This document shows, piece after piece, positions 1-12,500 of a DNA stretch of 64,000 bases (position 1 is the first letter of the stretch; every line of letters begins with the position of its first letter). A program made the translations under genes and the position numbers. The notes under the pieces were generated by a model. It did no database searches. It was not told the origin of the DNA and saw only the letters and a list, made by a program, of their open reading frames with translations. Source of the DNA: Manihot esculenta (Eukaryota > Streptophyta > Magnoliopsida > Malpighiales > Euphorbiaceae); the NCBI RefSeq assembly GCF_001659605.2, contig NC_035170.2, positions 30,174,020 to 30,238,019 of the forward strand. The letters are read 5' to 3'.

Positions 1-2
1 TC

Positions 3-2711
3 CGCCCGAGTACCTCACCCTGGGGTGCTCCAGTATTATTTGTCAGAAAGAAGGATGGACCTCTTAGACTTTGTGTTGACTACAGACAGTTGAACAAAGT
101 CACTATCAAAAATAAGTATCCTTTACCCAGGATCGATGATCTATTCGACCAGCTGGCAGGAGCAGGTTGTTTTTCGAAAATAGATCTGAGATCCGGATAC
201 CACCAGTTGAAGATCAGAGAAGGAGATGTATCCAAGACTGCTTTCAGAACCAGATATGGGCATTATGAGTTCCTTGTGATGCCGTTCGGGTTGACTAATG
301 CCCCTGCAGCATTCATGGATCTCATGAATAGAGTTTTTAGGGAGTACTTGGATCGTTTTGTGATCGTCTTTATTGATGATATCTTGGTGTACTCCAGGAA
401 TGTAGAAGAACATGCCCAGCATCTGCGTCTAGTGCTTCAAACCTTGAGAGAGCATGGCTTGTATGCCAAGTTCTCCAAGTGCGAATTCTGGCTAAGGAGC
501 ATTGCCTTTTTGGGACATGTCGTATCAGAGGAAGGAATAACAGTAGATCCCAAGAAGGTAGAGGCAGTAGCCAACTGGCCTATACCCACTACAGTGACAG
601 AGATCAAGAGTTTTCTGGGTTTGGCAGGCTACTATCGGAGGTTTGTTCAGGACTTCTCGAAGATAGCTGCTCCTATGACCAGACTGACCAGAAAGAATCA
701 GAAGTTTGTGTGGTCAGAAGAATGTGAGGAGAGTTTTGAAGAGTTGAAGAGACGGTTGACTTCAGCACCGGTGTTAGCTCTGCCGATCAGTGAGGAAGAT
801 TTCACAGTGTTCTGTGATGCATCCCGAGTGGGATTAGGTTGTGTGTTAATGCAGAAGGACAGAGTGATAGCTTATGCTTCTAGACAGTTGAAGAAGCACG
901 AGCTGAACTACCCGACACACGATCTTGAAATGGCAGCTGTTATCTTTGCACTTAAGATGTGGAGGCATTACCTCTATGGGGTAAAGTGTGAGATCTATAC
1001 GGATCATAAGAGCCTACAGCACATCTTAAGTCAGAGAGAGTTAAATTTGAGGCAGAGACGGTGGGTAGAATTGCTCAGTGATTACGATTGTAAGATCCAG
1101 TATCATCCGGGCAAGGCTAATGTTGTCGCTGATGCCTTAAGCCGAAAGTCACTTGGCAGTTTATCCCACATTGCAGTAGAGAGAAGACCGGTGGTGAAGG
1201 ATTTCTACAAGCTCGTGGAAGAAGGATTACAGTTGCAGTTATCTGGTACAGGTGCTTTGATCGCACAGATGAGAGTGACACCAGTGTTTCTAGAGCAAGT
1301 GGCTCTGAAACAGCACGAAGACCCCGAGTTAGTGAAGATTGCTAGGACTGTTCAGTCTGGCAACAGTGCAGAGTTCAGATTTGACAGTGAGGGGATTCTT
1401 CGGCACGGTAAGAGATTATGTGTACCAGATGATAGCAGTTTGAAGGCAGACATTATGAGGGAAGCTCATAATGCGAGGTATAGCGTTCACCCGGGAGCCA
1501 CCAAGATGTATCAAGATCTGAGAAGGGTGTATTGGTGGCCAGCAATGAAGAGAGAAGTGGCACAGTTCGTGTCAGCCTGCGAGACATGTCAAAGGGTGAA
1601 GCTAGAGCACCAGAAGCCGGCTGGAATGCTTAACCCACTGCCAATTCCAGAATGGAAATGGGAGAACATAGCGATGGATTTTGTAGTGGGGTTACCGGCG
1701 ACGTCTAACAGACTAGACTCCATATGGGTGATTGTGGACAGACTCACTAAATCTGCTCACTTCATTCCAGTCAGGAGTAACTACTCTGTGGACAAGTTGG
1801 CGCAGGTGTATGTAGACGAGATAGTAAGGTTGCATGGAGTGCCTGTGTCGATAGTATCAGATCGAGGACCTCAGTTCACCTCCAGGTTTTGGCGGAGTCT
1901 GCAGAATGAAATGGGCACAAGGTTGGATTTCAGTACTGCTTTCCATCCACAGACAGACGGTCAGTCAGAGAGGACCATCCAGACCATCGAAGATATGCTG
2001 AGAATGTGTGTGTTAGACTTTGGCGGTTCTTGGAGGCAGCATCTACCTCTGGTGGAGTTTGCCTACAACAACAGCCATCATGCTAGCCTAGGGATGGCCC
2101 CTTATGAAGCTTTGTATGGAAGGAAGTGCCGAACACCTGTTTGCTGGGAAGAGGTAGGAGAGAAAACTCTTGCAGGGCCAGAGTTAGTTGCAATAACCAG
2201 CAAGGTAGTGCCTATCATCAGAGAGAGGATCAGAACAGCTGTAAGCAGACAGAAAAGCTATGCAGACCTCCGTAGGAAACAGATAGAATTCCAGGAGGGG
2301 GAGATGGTGTTGCTCAAGGTGTCTCCGATGAAGGGAGTGGTTCAGTTCGGTAAGAAGGGTAAACTAGCCCCACGGTACATTGGTCCCTTTGAGATCTTGC
2401 AGAAGATCGGGCCTGTGTCGTATAAGCTCGATTTACCGGCTTCTATGGAAAGAATTCACCCGGTATTCCATGTTTCTATGTTGAGAAAGTTTGTGTCAGA
2501 TCCAGAGAAGGTTCTTAATGAACCTGAGGTTGAAATCTTAAGTGATCTCACCTATGTAGAGCAGCCAGTGCGAATCCTTGACACCCAGATCAGAAAGCTG
2601 AGAAACAAGGAGATACCAATGGTGAAAGTTCTGTGGAACCACCACAACCTAGAAGATTGCACCTGGGAGACTCGGGAGTCCATGCTCCAGCAATACCCAT
2701 ATCTGTTTTGA
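3..2711 (+). CDS. Ty3/gypsy chromovirus pol (RT-RNase H-integrase-chromodomain), element A, 5' part outside the window
   Basis: Polyprotein of an LTR retrotransposon that copies RNA to DNA and integrates it. The frame is open from base 3, so the first ATG at 90 is internal, not the start. In order: reverse transcriptase with the FIDDILVYS active-site box (about 370-395), RNase H (FCDAS near 820, TDHKS near 1000), an integrase zinc finger (H and CETCQ, about 1490-1595), an integrase core with a D in MDFVVGLP, a D in SDRGPQF and an E in GQSERT, and a C-terminal chromodomain-like tail ([12 protein letters not shown]) ending at TAA-free TGA 2709-2711. No internal stop is seen. It is close to element B at 10240-12956. 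The chromodomain and the 2-kb LTR point to the Tekay/Del clade. Gag and protease lie upstream of the window, so whether the whole element is intact cannot be said. Confidence 0.95.
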   Translation, partial: RPSTSPWGAPVLFVRKKDGPLRLCVDYRQLNKVTIKNKYPLPRIDDLFDQLAGAGCFSKIDLRSGYHQLKIREGDVSKTAFRTRYGHYEFLVMPFGLTNAPAAFMDLMNRVFREYLDRFVIVFIDDILVYSRNVEEHAQHLRLVLQTLREHGLYAKFSKCEFWLRSIAFLGHVVSEEGITVDPKKVEAVANWPIPTTVTEIKSFLGLAGYYRRFVQDFSKIAAPMTRLTRKNQKFVWSEECEESFEELKRRLTSAPVLALPISEEDFTVFCDASRVGLGCVLMQKDRVIAYASRQLKKHELNYPTHDLEMAAVIFALKMWRHYLYGVKCEIYTDHKSLQHILSQRELNLRQRRWVELLSDYDCKIQYHPGKANVVADALSRKSLGSLSHIAVERRPVVKDFYKLVEEGLQLQLSGTGALIAQMRVTPVFLEQVALKQHEDPELVKIARTVQSGNSAEFRFDSEGILRHGKRLCVPDDSSLKADIMREAHNARYSVHPGATKMYQDLRRVYWWPAMKREVAQFVSACETCQRVKLEHQKPAGMLNPLPIPEWKWENIAMDFVVGLPATSNRLDSIWVIVDRLTKSAHFIPVRSNYSVDKLAQVYVDEIVRLHGVPVSIVSDRGPQFTSRFWRSLQNEMGTRLDFSTAFHPQTDGQSERTIQTIEDMLRMCVLDFGGSWRQHLPLVEFAYNNSHHASLGMAPYEALYGRKCRTPVCWEEVGEKTLAGPELVAITSKVVPIIRERIRTAVSRQKSYADLRRKQIEFQEGEMVLLKVSPMKGVVQFGKKGKLAPRYIGPFEILQKIGPVSYKLDLPASMERIHPVFHVSMLRKFVSDPEKVLNEPEVEILSDLTYVEQPVRILDTQIRKLRNKEIPMVKVLWNHHNLEDCTWETRESMLQQYPYLF

Positions 2712-2782
2712 GGTTCGTTAGTGAGCTTTCCCTTTTTCTATATGTGATTATGTTGTGTTAGGGACATTCGAGGACGAATGTT

Positions 2783-2798
2783 CTTAAGGGGGGGAGAA
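2783..2798 (+). other. Polypurine tract of element A
   Basis: A run of purines (AAGGGGGGGAGAA) lies directly before the LTR start TGTAATACC. This is the usual primer site for plus-strand DNA synthesis in LTR retrotransposons. A short inverted repeat (CATTCG..CGAATG) lies just upstream, as it does in element B. Confidence 0.85.
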
Positions 2799-4955
2799 TG
2801 TAATACCCGGCTTGAGTCCGGCATCGGAATTCCTGTAGTCCGGTGGAATCTCGGGTGTCGGAACCCTCGAGAAGGGTAATACAGTTGTTTTCTGCGGTAT
2901 TTTTACTTGTTTTCATGTTTTAAAGTGGTAAAAGCATTGAGGTTTGAAAGAAAAGCAACAAGGGAGAAATGCAAAGGTTCGGCCGCCGAAGGTCACTTTC
3001 GGCCGCCGAACATTGCATGGTTGCGGCTTCACGTTCGGCTGCCGAAGGTGGTCTGGCCAGCCACCTATAAAAGGGCCAAAGGTCGGTGAGAGGAGGGTAT
3101 TTTCTCCTCCACTTGCAGCCAGAGGTGAGTTCCAGCCTCTTCCACGTTGACTTTCATGTTTTCCATGATTTTCATCAAATCTTGCATAAGTTTTAAGAGT
3201 TTTGGTGACTTTTGAAGGTTTTGAGCAAAAGAACCAAGTTTTGAAGCTAGGAGCTTTGGAAGAGCTTTTCTTCATATCTCCACGTTAGGATCCTTCATCC
3301 TCAAGTTGTTGAAGAGGTAAGTGAAGATCCTGAGCTTCTTTGATGATTTTGAACGGTTTTATGAAGTTTGTATGGGTAGTATGCATGTTTAGGATTAGGT
3401 GAGTTTTTGGTGAGTTGTGGTGTTCAAGCATGTTTAAGTGATATGTGCTATGTTTGTTTGGGGTTTTAGGGTAGGTTTAGACCCCTTTGTGCATATATAT
3501 GTGTATATGCTAGTTGGGAGTAGTTGCTATGCATGTTTGTAGGTTTTTGGGCAAGTTTGCATGAAACAGAGCAGGGTTCTGCCCTTCGGGCAAAACCAGG
3601 TTCGGCCGCCGAAGGAAGGTTCGGCCGCCGAACCCCTTGTGGAGGCAGTTTCGGCTGCCAAAGGTTGCCCCCGAAAGCTAGGCTTTCGGTTTAGAAAGAG
3701 ACTTTCGGCCGCCGAAAGAGGGAGTTAGGCCGCCGAAAGTGTGTGAGTTTCGTCTCTGGACGAGACCTTCGGCCGCCGAAGGTGCCGCCGAACATGCATG
3801 AGTTTCGTCTCTGGAGTGGGGTTTCGGCCGCCGAACCTGCCGCCGAAAGTGCCCTGTCCAGCTTTCTTTTGCATGTTTTATGTGATGGTTGTAGGCTTGT
3901 TTAGAGGGGTTTTTGGGGAGTTTCTTAGAGATGTTCATGAGTGAGTTTGGTCCCTCATTTGAGTCCACCTGTGTAGGTACGGACCAGAGGAATCAGGGAA
4001 GTCAGTAGTGAGTCCAGTGTCAGAACCTGCAGAGTCAGTTCAGAGATAATTAAAGGTGAGTGGAACTTAACTTAATGTTTTAAATGAGAACTGCATCTTT
4101 TATCATGCTTCATGCATCATGAATATGCTATAGGGTGAGTGCATTAGTATACACGACTATGATGCATTGCATTTATCCTTGTACTTGGCATGGCTCCTTG
4201 TACATTGCTTATGTGAGACGGCACAGACTTCGTGAGGATTCATTAGCCTTCAGAGGAAAGACCTGGAACAGCCCTACGGGGACCAGGCACGACACAAAGA
4301 CCTGGAACAGCCCTACGGGGACCAGGCACATGGTACTCAGGTACCCCAGATGAGATAGAGGGAGTTTTGATCCGTCCGGCCGAGGTAATGTGATTATGTG
4401 TTGCATTTCATGAGAGCATGTTTTATCACCTGTTAGTTGATTATTCTACTCACTGGGCTATAGTAGCTCATCCCTCTCCCCTAACTCCAGTTGTGCAGGT
4501 TCAGAGGTCAGAGAGAACTCAGCAGGGTACAGGAAGAGTACAGAGTATTGTAATAGCTAGTGTGGACATGTAATGTAAAGAGATAGTGTATATGTACAGT
4601 GTATAGACTGGTGCTTGACTTATAAGAGTTGTAATCCCTTTGTGTCGTTACATGATCAGTTTATGTATGTTTCTTTATTGTTGTCTGTGTATGAGCAAAA
4701 CCAGGCTTAACATTATGAGTTTGATCCGCCTAGAGCCATGAGGAGCTCTAGTAGGGATTGATAGAGCACAGAGAGAGTGCATGCACATGTTAAGTCTGGA
4801 AATGAAGGAAACTTTTATGTTTTTCAGAAAAAATATGATCATGTACGGGATTTCACAGGTAGACAGACAGGATAGCAGTCTTACTACGGGTCCCGGCGAC
4901 CTTAAGTCGATCTGGATCCTAGTGCCGGTGGCAGTTCGGTTTCCGGGCTGTTACA
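2799..4955 (+). repeat. 3' LTR of element A (Tekay-type, 2157 bp)
   Basis: The LTR begins TGTAATACCCGGC directly after the polypurine tract and ends GCTGTTACA, giving TG..CA ends. It contains a TATA box (TATAAAAG 3066-3073), many copies of the near-palindrome TTCGGCNGCCGAA (2978-3050 and 3600-3850), and two tandem copies of a cassette rich in GACCTGGAACAGCCC (4259-4328). The short open frames seen in this LTR are by-products of the GC-rich repeats and are not genes. The base run after the end (AGGTT) should be the target duplication, but its partner lies outside the window. Confidence 0.9.
3066..3073 (+). promoter_or_regulatory. Putative LTR TATA box, element A
   Basis: TATAAAAG follows a GGCCAGCCACC stretch. 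The same layout (GGCCAGCC then TATA) is at 5761, 13370 and on the minus strand at 62202, so it is probably the LTR core promoter. Confidence 0.6.
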
Positions 4956-5437
4956 AGGTTTAGGTGAGGTTTTTGAAGATCTTTGTGTATAAGCATGTTT
5001 AAGTGTTGCTTGATATGTTTGTTGAGGTTTTAGGATAGTTTTGGACCTCTTTATGCATGATATATGGTAGGTGCTAGTTGGGAGTAGTTGATATGCATGT
5101 TGGGTAAGTTTTGGGAGAGTTTTGCATGAAACAGAGCAGGGTTCTGCCCAATGGGCAAAGCCAAGTTCGGCTGCCGAAAGAAGGTTCGGCCGCCGAAAGA
5201 AGGTTCGGCCGCCGAACCCCTTGTGGAGGCAGTTTCGGCTGCCAAAGCTTGCCTCCGAAAATTTGAACTTTCGTCTCTCGAGGCAAGGTTCGGCCGCCGA
5301 AAGTGCCGCCGAAGGTTGAGTTTCGTCTCTGGACGAGACTTTTGGCTACCGAAGGTGCCGCCGAACATGCATGAGTTTCGTCTCTGGAGGGGGGTTTCGG
5401 CCGCCGAACCTGCCGCCGAAAGTGCCCTGTCCAGCCT
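4956..5437 (+). repeat. Older Tekay-type LTR, left fragment
   Basis: From the base after element A's LTR end, the sequence resembles the interior of LTR A from about 3393 (AGG.TTAGGTGAG, then the CATGTTTAAGTG and TTCGGCCGCCGAA blocks). It runs to CCCTGTCCAGCCT, where element B begins. It resumes at 15320, on the far side of element B. This is therefore one old LTR into which A and B were inserted; its 5' part is beyond the window. Confidence 0.85.
5433..5437 (+). repeat. Target site duplication AGCCT, left of element B
   Basis: AGCCT directly before the LTR start TGTAATAC. The matching copy is at 15320-15324, after the LTR end CGTTACA. Confidence 0.9.
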
Positions 5438-7707
5438 TGTAATACCCGGCTAGACTCCGGTATCGGAATTCCTACCGTCTGGTGGAATTTGGATGTCGAA
5501 AACCTCTAGAAGGGTAAAATCATGTTTTCATAAAATGTTTTCATGTTTTTAATGGTTTTAAATAAAAAGGAAATTGAGTTTTGAATGAAAAGACCATGGA
5601 GGCTTTTCCAGGTTCGGCAGCCGAAACTCAAAGTTCGGCCGCCGAACATTTGAGAGTTTAGGAGGGAAGTTAGGCTTCCGAAAATTGGCTCAGGTTCGGC
5701 CGCCGAACTTGCATGAGTTTAGAGGGCACTTTAGGCCTCCGAAGGTGTCTGGCCAGCCCCTATATAAGAGCTCCATGGCCGAAACGGGCGAGTTTTCTCC
5801 CCATTTTCAGCCACGGTGAGTTCTTGCTCTCCCATGGTTCGTTTTTGATGTTTTTCCTCCAATCTTTCACGTTTTAATGAGTTTTATGTCGATTTGAAGG
5901 TTTTGAGCATATAGAGCAAGTTTTAGAACTTGGAGACCCAAGGAGCTAAATCCCTCCCAACTCCAAGTTAGATCGCCTCTACTCTCGATGTTTAAGAGGT
6001 AAGAGTCGATCTCTAGCCTATAGTATGTTTTAAATAAGTTTTATGCAAGTTCATGGGGTAGAAAATGCATGTGTAAGCTTATGATGAGTTTATGGGTTTT
6101 TGATGAGTTTTTGAGCCATGTGGCTTGAGTATGTATGTTTGATGTGTTTTAGTTGGGGTTTAAGTTAGTTTGAAGCCCCTAGGAGCTTGTATGCATGTTT
6201 TGGTTGAGCTAAATGCATGATGGTATGAGTTGAGAGGCATTTGTGCATGTTTGAACCAAGTTTCTGCCCTTTGGGAGAAACCAGGTTCGGTAGCCGAAAG
6301 GACTTTCGGCCGCCGAACCCTCTTGTGGAGGCAGCATTCGGCTGCCGAAGCCTGCCCCCGAAAGAGGACTTTCGTCTCTGTCTGGGAGGTTCGGCCGCCG
6401 AAGGTGCCCCCGAACATGCATGATTTCGTCTCTGTCTGGGAGTTTCAGCCGCCGAACTTGCCTGACTTTCGGCTCTGGAGAGACTTTCGGCCGCCGAACC
6501 TGCCGCCGAAAGTGCCCTGTTCAGCCATTTCTTGCATGTTTTTCTATGATTGTTTCAGGATATTTTAGGGGGTTTTGGGGAGTAGTTTAGAGTTATGTTT
6601 ATGTATGTATGGTCCCTCATTTGAGTCCACCTGTGTAGGTTCGGACCCGAGGAACCGAGGACCCCAGCAGTGAGTCAGCTGCTCCAGTGTCTGGTCAGAG
6701 CTAGCCAGAGGTGAGTGGAATAACTCCTTATGTTTTAAAGCTAATAATGAATGTTTTAGCATGATTCACGCATCATGATATGTTAGGGTGTTTGCATTAG
6801 AATTCACGAATATGTTGCATTGCATAATATATTGTTGATGTGGATGAATGTTGGATGATCCTTTAGTCCTCACCATGATATGAGATATGATGATGATATG
6901 GTATGAAAGACCAGTGAGGCCCATTCTACGCCCCTGGCACGATGTAAGAGAAAGACCAGTGAGGCCCATTCTACGCCCCTGGCACAGTTGGACTGTTATG
7001 TTATGTTATGCTATGTAAGAGAAAGACCAGTGAGGCCCATTCTACGCCCCTGGCACAGTTAGACTATGTAGAGGGCTATTGGTGACAAGTTCATCCTTAT
7101 TCATCCTTAATGTGAATTGTTTGTGATGTGTAGCATTCCATGAAAGCATGAAATTTCTAATATGATGTTTTATTATTCTGCTCACTGGGCTTTATAGCTC
7201 ACCCCTCTCCCCTAAGCCCCAGGTGTGCAGGTACAGGGTAGACTAGGAGGTCAGCAGGAGTAAAAGTCAGTTTTATGTAATAGTTAGAAGTTGTGGACAT
7301 GATGAATATTGTAATGTAATGTCTGATATAGTATTGTTATGTATTAATGATATTGAGGATTAGAGAGTGTGCTTGACCCTATGTATATGGTTATCCCTTT
7401 GTTACATGATCTATAGATTGTTTTTATGATGATGTTCATGATAGTCCAAGCTTAATGTATGATGAGATACCCCATTGGAGCATTTGATGAGGGCTCCAGT
7501 GGAGGTTTATGTTTATGCTTATGAGTTTATACAGGTTAAGCTTGGTTGATGAAAGAAAAAATTTCTACAGGTTTATGTATGTTGTTGATCATGTATGGGA
7601 TTAAGCAGGTTCACAGGATGCATGTTAGGCTTGCTACGGGTCCCGGCGTCCTTAAGCCGATCTGGATCCTAGCGCCGGTAGTGGTCCGGTTGCTACGGGT
7701 CGTTACA
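5438..7707 (+). repeat. 5' LTR of element B (2270 bp)
   Basis: Begins TGTAATACCCGGC and ends GGGTCGTTACA. It carries a TATA box (TATATAAG 5761-5768), at least nine near-palindromes of the form TTCGGCNGCCGAA (5613-5710 and 6284-6515), and three copies of a cassette GAAAGACCAGTGAGGCCC (6905, 6951 and 7021). No protein-coding gene is supported in it. Confidence 0.93.
5761..5768 (+). promoter_or_regulatory. Putative TATA box in 5' LTR of element B
   Basis: TATATAAG preceded by GGCCAGCCCC. It is in the same place as in the other LTRs of this family in the window and would start the genomic transcript. Confidence 0.6.
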
Positions 7708-7710
7708 GAG

Positions 7711-7728
7711 TGGTATCAGAGCCCTAGG
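7711..7728 (+). other. Primer binding site of element B
   Basis: TGGTATCAGAGCCCTAGG lies three bases after the 5' LTR. TGGTATCAGAGC is the standard plant retroelement site complementary to the 3' end of initiator Met tRNA. Confidence 0.9.
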
Positions 7729-7978
7729 TTCATATGGTCGAACCTAGTGTGTCGAGCTCATAGAGGTTATAGAAGGTCAAGCACAATAGGAAAGATCATG
7801 TCCACTAGGATAGGATGTTGAGTCCTGTCTTATATGATTATGCGAAATGCCATGATTATATGCATGTGCATTAATGCTATGATATGTATGCTATGTATGT
7901 GATGCAGGTTCATGTGTTTCCACATGAACCATATGATGCTGATGTTCTATGTGTTATGTGCTGTTTTCAGAAAACAGG

Positions 7979-9530
7979 ATGAGAGGAACCCGTCGATCTG
8001 CACGATTGACTGGTGTACCACCCCAGAACGAGGGCACTGATGCCCGTCCTCCAGCATTACTTAGGGCAATGTCATGTAGAGCAAGCAGAGAAAGAGTGTC
8101 AAGGGACCCTAGAAGGTCTTTTGATGCTAGCAGAAGGGGGACAGATAGAGGAGGAAGTTCTTCAGATGTGAGGGAGGTTATGGAAGAGGATCAGAGGAGG
8201 GATGGGAATCTGGATGTCAGCATGTCAGAAGAAGGGACAGGGGAGTCACAGGGAGGTGCTCAGGCCTCGGGGTATGGTTTTCCACCCCATTATCCACCCT
8301 TTCCACAGGGTTCAGGGTATCCGATGGGGGCACATCGGATTACTCCAGCTTTCACCCCTACCCTACCTACATGCCTTATCCACCTTTCTATCCACCTTAC
8401 CCACAGTACCCAGCTTATCCACCCTCACCCTTCTATCCTAACCCAGCAAACCCCACCTCGGGGAATGCTGCACCCCCACCTCCACCACCTACAGAACTAG
8501 CCACCCCAGTTGCTCAACCTCCTAGACCTAGCTCAGCCGGTGGGAGCAAAGTGAAGATGACAGATTACCTTAAGCTGGATGCTCCCAAATACAAATCAGA
8601 GGATGATCCCTTTGAGTACCTGAGGGCAGTGAAGATGATCACTGATGAGCTAGGAGCAGATGACAGTAGGGCCATCCAGATGGCAGGGTTCACTTTAAAG
8701 TGCAAGAAGGCACGGGAATGGTTCAAGTGTTATGTGGACCCAAGACTAGACGGCATGACATGGGAGGAATTTGCAAATGAGTTTGCTGGATGGGCCTTTC
8801 CAGACAGTTCCAGAGAACTGAAGATGATTGAATTTGAGCAGCTGAGGCAGACAGAACATATGAGTGTAGAGGAGTACACGGATAGATTCTTGGAGCTATT
8901 GCCTTTCTCAGGGCAAGCTCTAGATACAGATGCGAAGAAAGCCAAGAGATACGTGATGAAACTGCATTCCAGGTACTCCTCATTGATTCAGTCAGTTGAG
9001 AGGGAAAGCTTCCACACTGTGGTTGACATGGCTCGAAGGATGGAGGCTAGTGCTATCATTGAGGGGTCAGTAAAGCAGCCAGTGACACAATCTTCAGGGG
9101 TTAAGACCCCAGGCAGAGGAGGGCCAGGTCCCTCTTCTCAGAGTTCAAGCAGTAAGAGGTGGAGCACTACCACCAAGAAGCCAAAGAAGAACAAGTTCTA
9201 GAATAAGTTGAAATCCGGTCTAGGATTAGGCGGTGGCTCGAGTTCAGGTTCAGATGGTACAGAATGCCTAAGGTGTGGGAGGCCACACAAGGGAGTGTGT
9301 CGGGCTGGGACTAATGCATGCTTCAGATGTGGTCAGGAGGGACACATGGCTCGGGAATGTCCTAGAGCGCCTTTTATGGGCCAGCCCCAGCAGACAGCTT
9401 CAGGTAGTGTGGCACAGCCAGCAGCTCCAGCCACAACTCAGGGCAGTGGCAGAGGTAGAAGGAGAGGGGCAGCTCTTCTTCTGGTTCCCGGGGTGAAGGT
9501 CCATCAGCTCCAGCCAGGATCTTCACCATG
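7979..9530 (+). pseudogene. gag of element B (capsid and zinc knuckle), frameshifted and with a stop
   Basis: The likely start is ATG 7979 (MRGTRRSARLTG). A proline- and tyrosine-rich N-terminal part changes frame near 8340, where a one-base loss fits. A capsid-type region follows at about 8560-9070 (DYLKLDAPKY, DPFEYLRAVK, WEEFANEF). The frame is closed by TAG at 9199-9201 and reopens directly after it in the same frame. A CX2CX4HX4C zinc knuckle (CFRCGQEGHMAREC) lies at about 9320-9360. A second one-base shift near 9465-9475 separates this frame from the protease frame; the gag frame ends at a TGA overlapping the ATG at 9528. Members of this clade normally have a single gag-pol frame, so these breaks are damage. 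Confidence 0.85.
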
Positions 9531-12500
9531 ACACAGCAGGAGGCTAACACATCCAACACCGTGGTGTCAGGTAATCTCATCATTGGGTGTTCTGATGTGT
9601 ATGCATTAATGGACCCGGGTGCATCTCATTCTTTTATTGCACCGAGAGCCGTCGAGAGGTTAGGTCTGATGGTCTCTGGGTTAGAGTGTCCCCTATGGGT
9701 CAGTGGACCCAAGTGTGACTCGTCAGTGGCAGAGTCAGTCTGCCAGTACAGTCCAGTTTTTGTTGAGGGAAGATGCCTCTCCGCCGACCTTGTGGTTCTA
9801 GATTTGACAGATTTTGACGTCATTCTAGGGATGGATTGGCTATCTACCCATGGTGCTACCTTGGACTGCAGAGACAAGGTAGTCAGGTTCAGAGATCAGA
9901 ACGGGTCAGAGGTCGTCTTCAGAGGAGACAAGAGGGGTACGTCTAGAGGTCTGATATCAGCCCTACAGGCTCGTAGGTTGCTTAGGAAGGGATGTCAGGG
10001 GTATGTGGCTCATGTGAGAGAGCTAGATAGACAGGTTAGGGAGCCAACCTCAGTGCCAGTCGTCAGAGGATTTCAGGATGTTTTCCCAGAGGAGCTTCCA
10101 GGACTACCACCTGCTAGGGAGATAGAGTTTGAAATTGAATTAATGCCTGGAACCAGACCGATCTCTATCCCTCCCTATAGGATGGCACCAGCAGAGTTGA
10201 AAGAGTTGAAAGAACAGTTGCAAGATCTGGTAGATAAGGGCTTCATCCGACCGAGTACCTCACCTTGGGGTGCTTCAGTGCTTTTTGTGAGAAAGAAAGA
10301 TGGATCCCTTAGACTTTGTATCGACTACAGGCAGTTGAACAAGGTCACTACCAAGAATAAGTACCCGTTACCAAGGATCGACGATCTATTCGACCAGCTA
10401 GCAGGAGCAGGTTGTTTCTCCAAGATAGATCTGAGATCAGGGTATCATCAGCTGAGGATAAGGGAAGAGGATGTACCAAAAACAGCGTTCAGGACCAGAT
10501 ATGGGCACTATGAGTTCCTTGTAATGCCGTTCGGGTTAACCAACGCCCCTGCAGCATTCATGGATCTCATGAACAGAGTGTTTAGCCAGTACCTGGATCA
10601 CTTTGTTATTGTCTTCATAGATGATATCTTAGTGTATTCCAGGAATGCAGAGGAGCATGCCCATCATCTGAGGATAGTTCTACAGACCTTGAGGGAACAT
10701 GGCTTGTATGCCAAGTTCTCCAAGTGTGAGTTCTGGCTGAGGAGCATCTCTTTCTTGGGGCATGTGGTGTCAGAAAATGGAATAGAGGTGGACCCCAAGA
10801 AAGTGGAAGCTGTAGCTAACTGGCCTAGACCCACTACAGTGACAGAGATCAAGAGCTTCTTGGGTTTGGCTGGATACTACAGGAGGTTCGTTCAGGACTT
10901 CTCCAAGATTGCGGCTCCCATGACCAGATTAACTAAGAAGAATCAGAGGTTTGTGTGGACCGACCAGTGTGAGGAAAGCTTTGAGGAGCTAAAGAAGAGG
11001 TTGACTTCAGCACCGGTGTTAGCTCTGCCGACTAGTAATGAGGACTTCACAGTGTTTTGTGATGCATCCCGAGTGGGATTGGGTTGTGTGTTGATGCAAA
11101 ATGATAGAGTGATAGCTTATGCTTCTAGACAGTTGAAGAAGCACGAGCTGAACTATCCTACACACGATCTTGAGATGGCAGCAGTAATCTTTGCACTCAA
11201 GATGTGGAGGCACTACCTCTATGGGGTAAAATGTGAGATCTTCACAGATCATAAGAGCCTGCAGTACATCCTGAGTCAGAGAGAGCTGAATCTGAGGCAG
11301 AGGAGGTGGGTTGAACTGCTTAGTGACTATGATTGCAAGATACAGTACCATCCGGGTAAGGCGAATGTTGTGGCAGATGCCTTAAGCCGAAAATCACTTG
11401 GCAGTTTGTCCCACATATCAGCAGAGAGGAGGCCGGTGGTGAAGGAGTTTTACAAGCTCATTAACGAAGGTCTACAGTTGGAGTTGTCTGGTACAGGTGC
11501 TTTGATTGCCCAGATGAGAGTGGCACCCGTGTTTCTGGAGCAGGTGGCTCAGAAATAGCATGAGGACCCAGAGTTAGTGAAGATTGCTAGGACTGTTCAG
11601 TCAAGCAAAGACAGTGAGTTCAGATTTGACAGTAAGGGGATCCTCCGCTATGGGAACCGTTTATGTGTACCATATGACATAGGGCTAAAGGGAGACATTA
11701 TGAGAGAGGCTCATAATGCAAGATACATCGTTCACCCCGGAGCCACCAAGATGTATCAAGATTTGAAGAAAGTTTATTGGTGGCCAGCCATGAAGAGAGA
11801 AGTGGCACAGTTCGTGTCAGCCTGCGAAGTGTGTCAGAGGGTGAAGCTAGAACATCAGAAGCCGGCTGGAATGTTGAACCCACTGCCGATTCCAGAGTGG
11901 AAATGGGAGAATATCGCTATGGACTTCGTAGTGGGGTTACCGGCGACGTCCAACAGATTGGACTCCATATGGGTGATTGTGGATAGACTCACCAAATCTG
12001 CTCACTTCATCCCTGTCAGGAGTGGCTATTCTGTGGACAAGTTGGCGCAGGTGTATGTGGATGAGGTTGTCAGGCTGTATGGGATTCCTGTTTCTATAGT
12101 GTCTGATAGAGGGCCCCAGTTCACCTCCAGGTTTTGGCGGAGTCTGCAGGATGCTATGGGTACCAGGCTAGACTTCAGCACTGCTTTCCATCCTTAGACT
12201 GATGGACAGTCAGAGAGGACCATCCAGACTATAGAAGATATGCTTAGAATGTGTGTGCTAGATTTTGGCGGTTCTTGGAGGCAGCATCTACCTCTGGTGG
12301 AGTTTGCCTACAATAACAGCTATCATGCTAGCATCGGGATGGCTCCATATGAAGCTTTGTATGGAAGGAAGTGCAGGTCACCCGTCTGTTGGGAAGAAGT
12401 AGGAGAAAGGTCCTTGACAGGACCCGAGCTAGTAGAGATTACCAGCAGGGTGGTGCCCATGATCAGAGAAAGGATTAGAACGGCCATGAGTCGTCAGAAG

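Noticed and set aside
3600..3850. Regularly spaced palindromes that resemble a CRISPR array
   Set aside because: Spacers are not unique or of equal length, the motif is only 13 bp, and the DNA is a plant LTR.
2907..6568. Many short open frames in the LTRs rich in FGRR, RPPK and AAE repeats, also at 13769-14190 and 61446-62367
   Set aside because: They come from the TTCGGCNGCCGAA repeats read in several frames on both strands. They lie in LTRs, are not conserved in frame between copies, and have no known domain.
7546..7821. Short frames around the end of the LTRs, including 15158-15364 and 4781-4963
   Set aside because: They span the LTR end and primer site, are only loosely similar between LTRs, and encode no domain.
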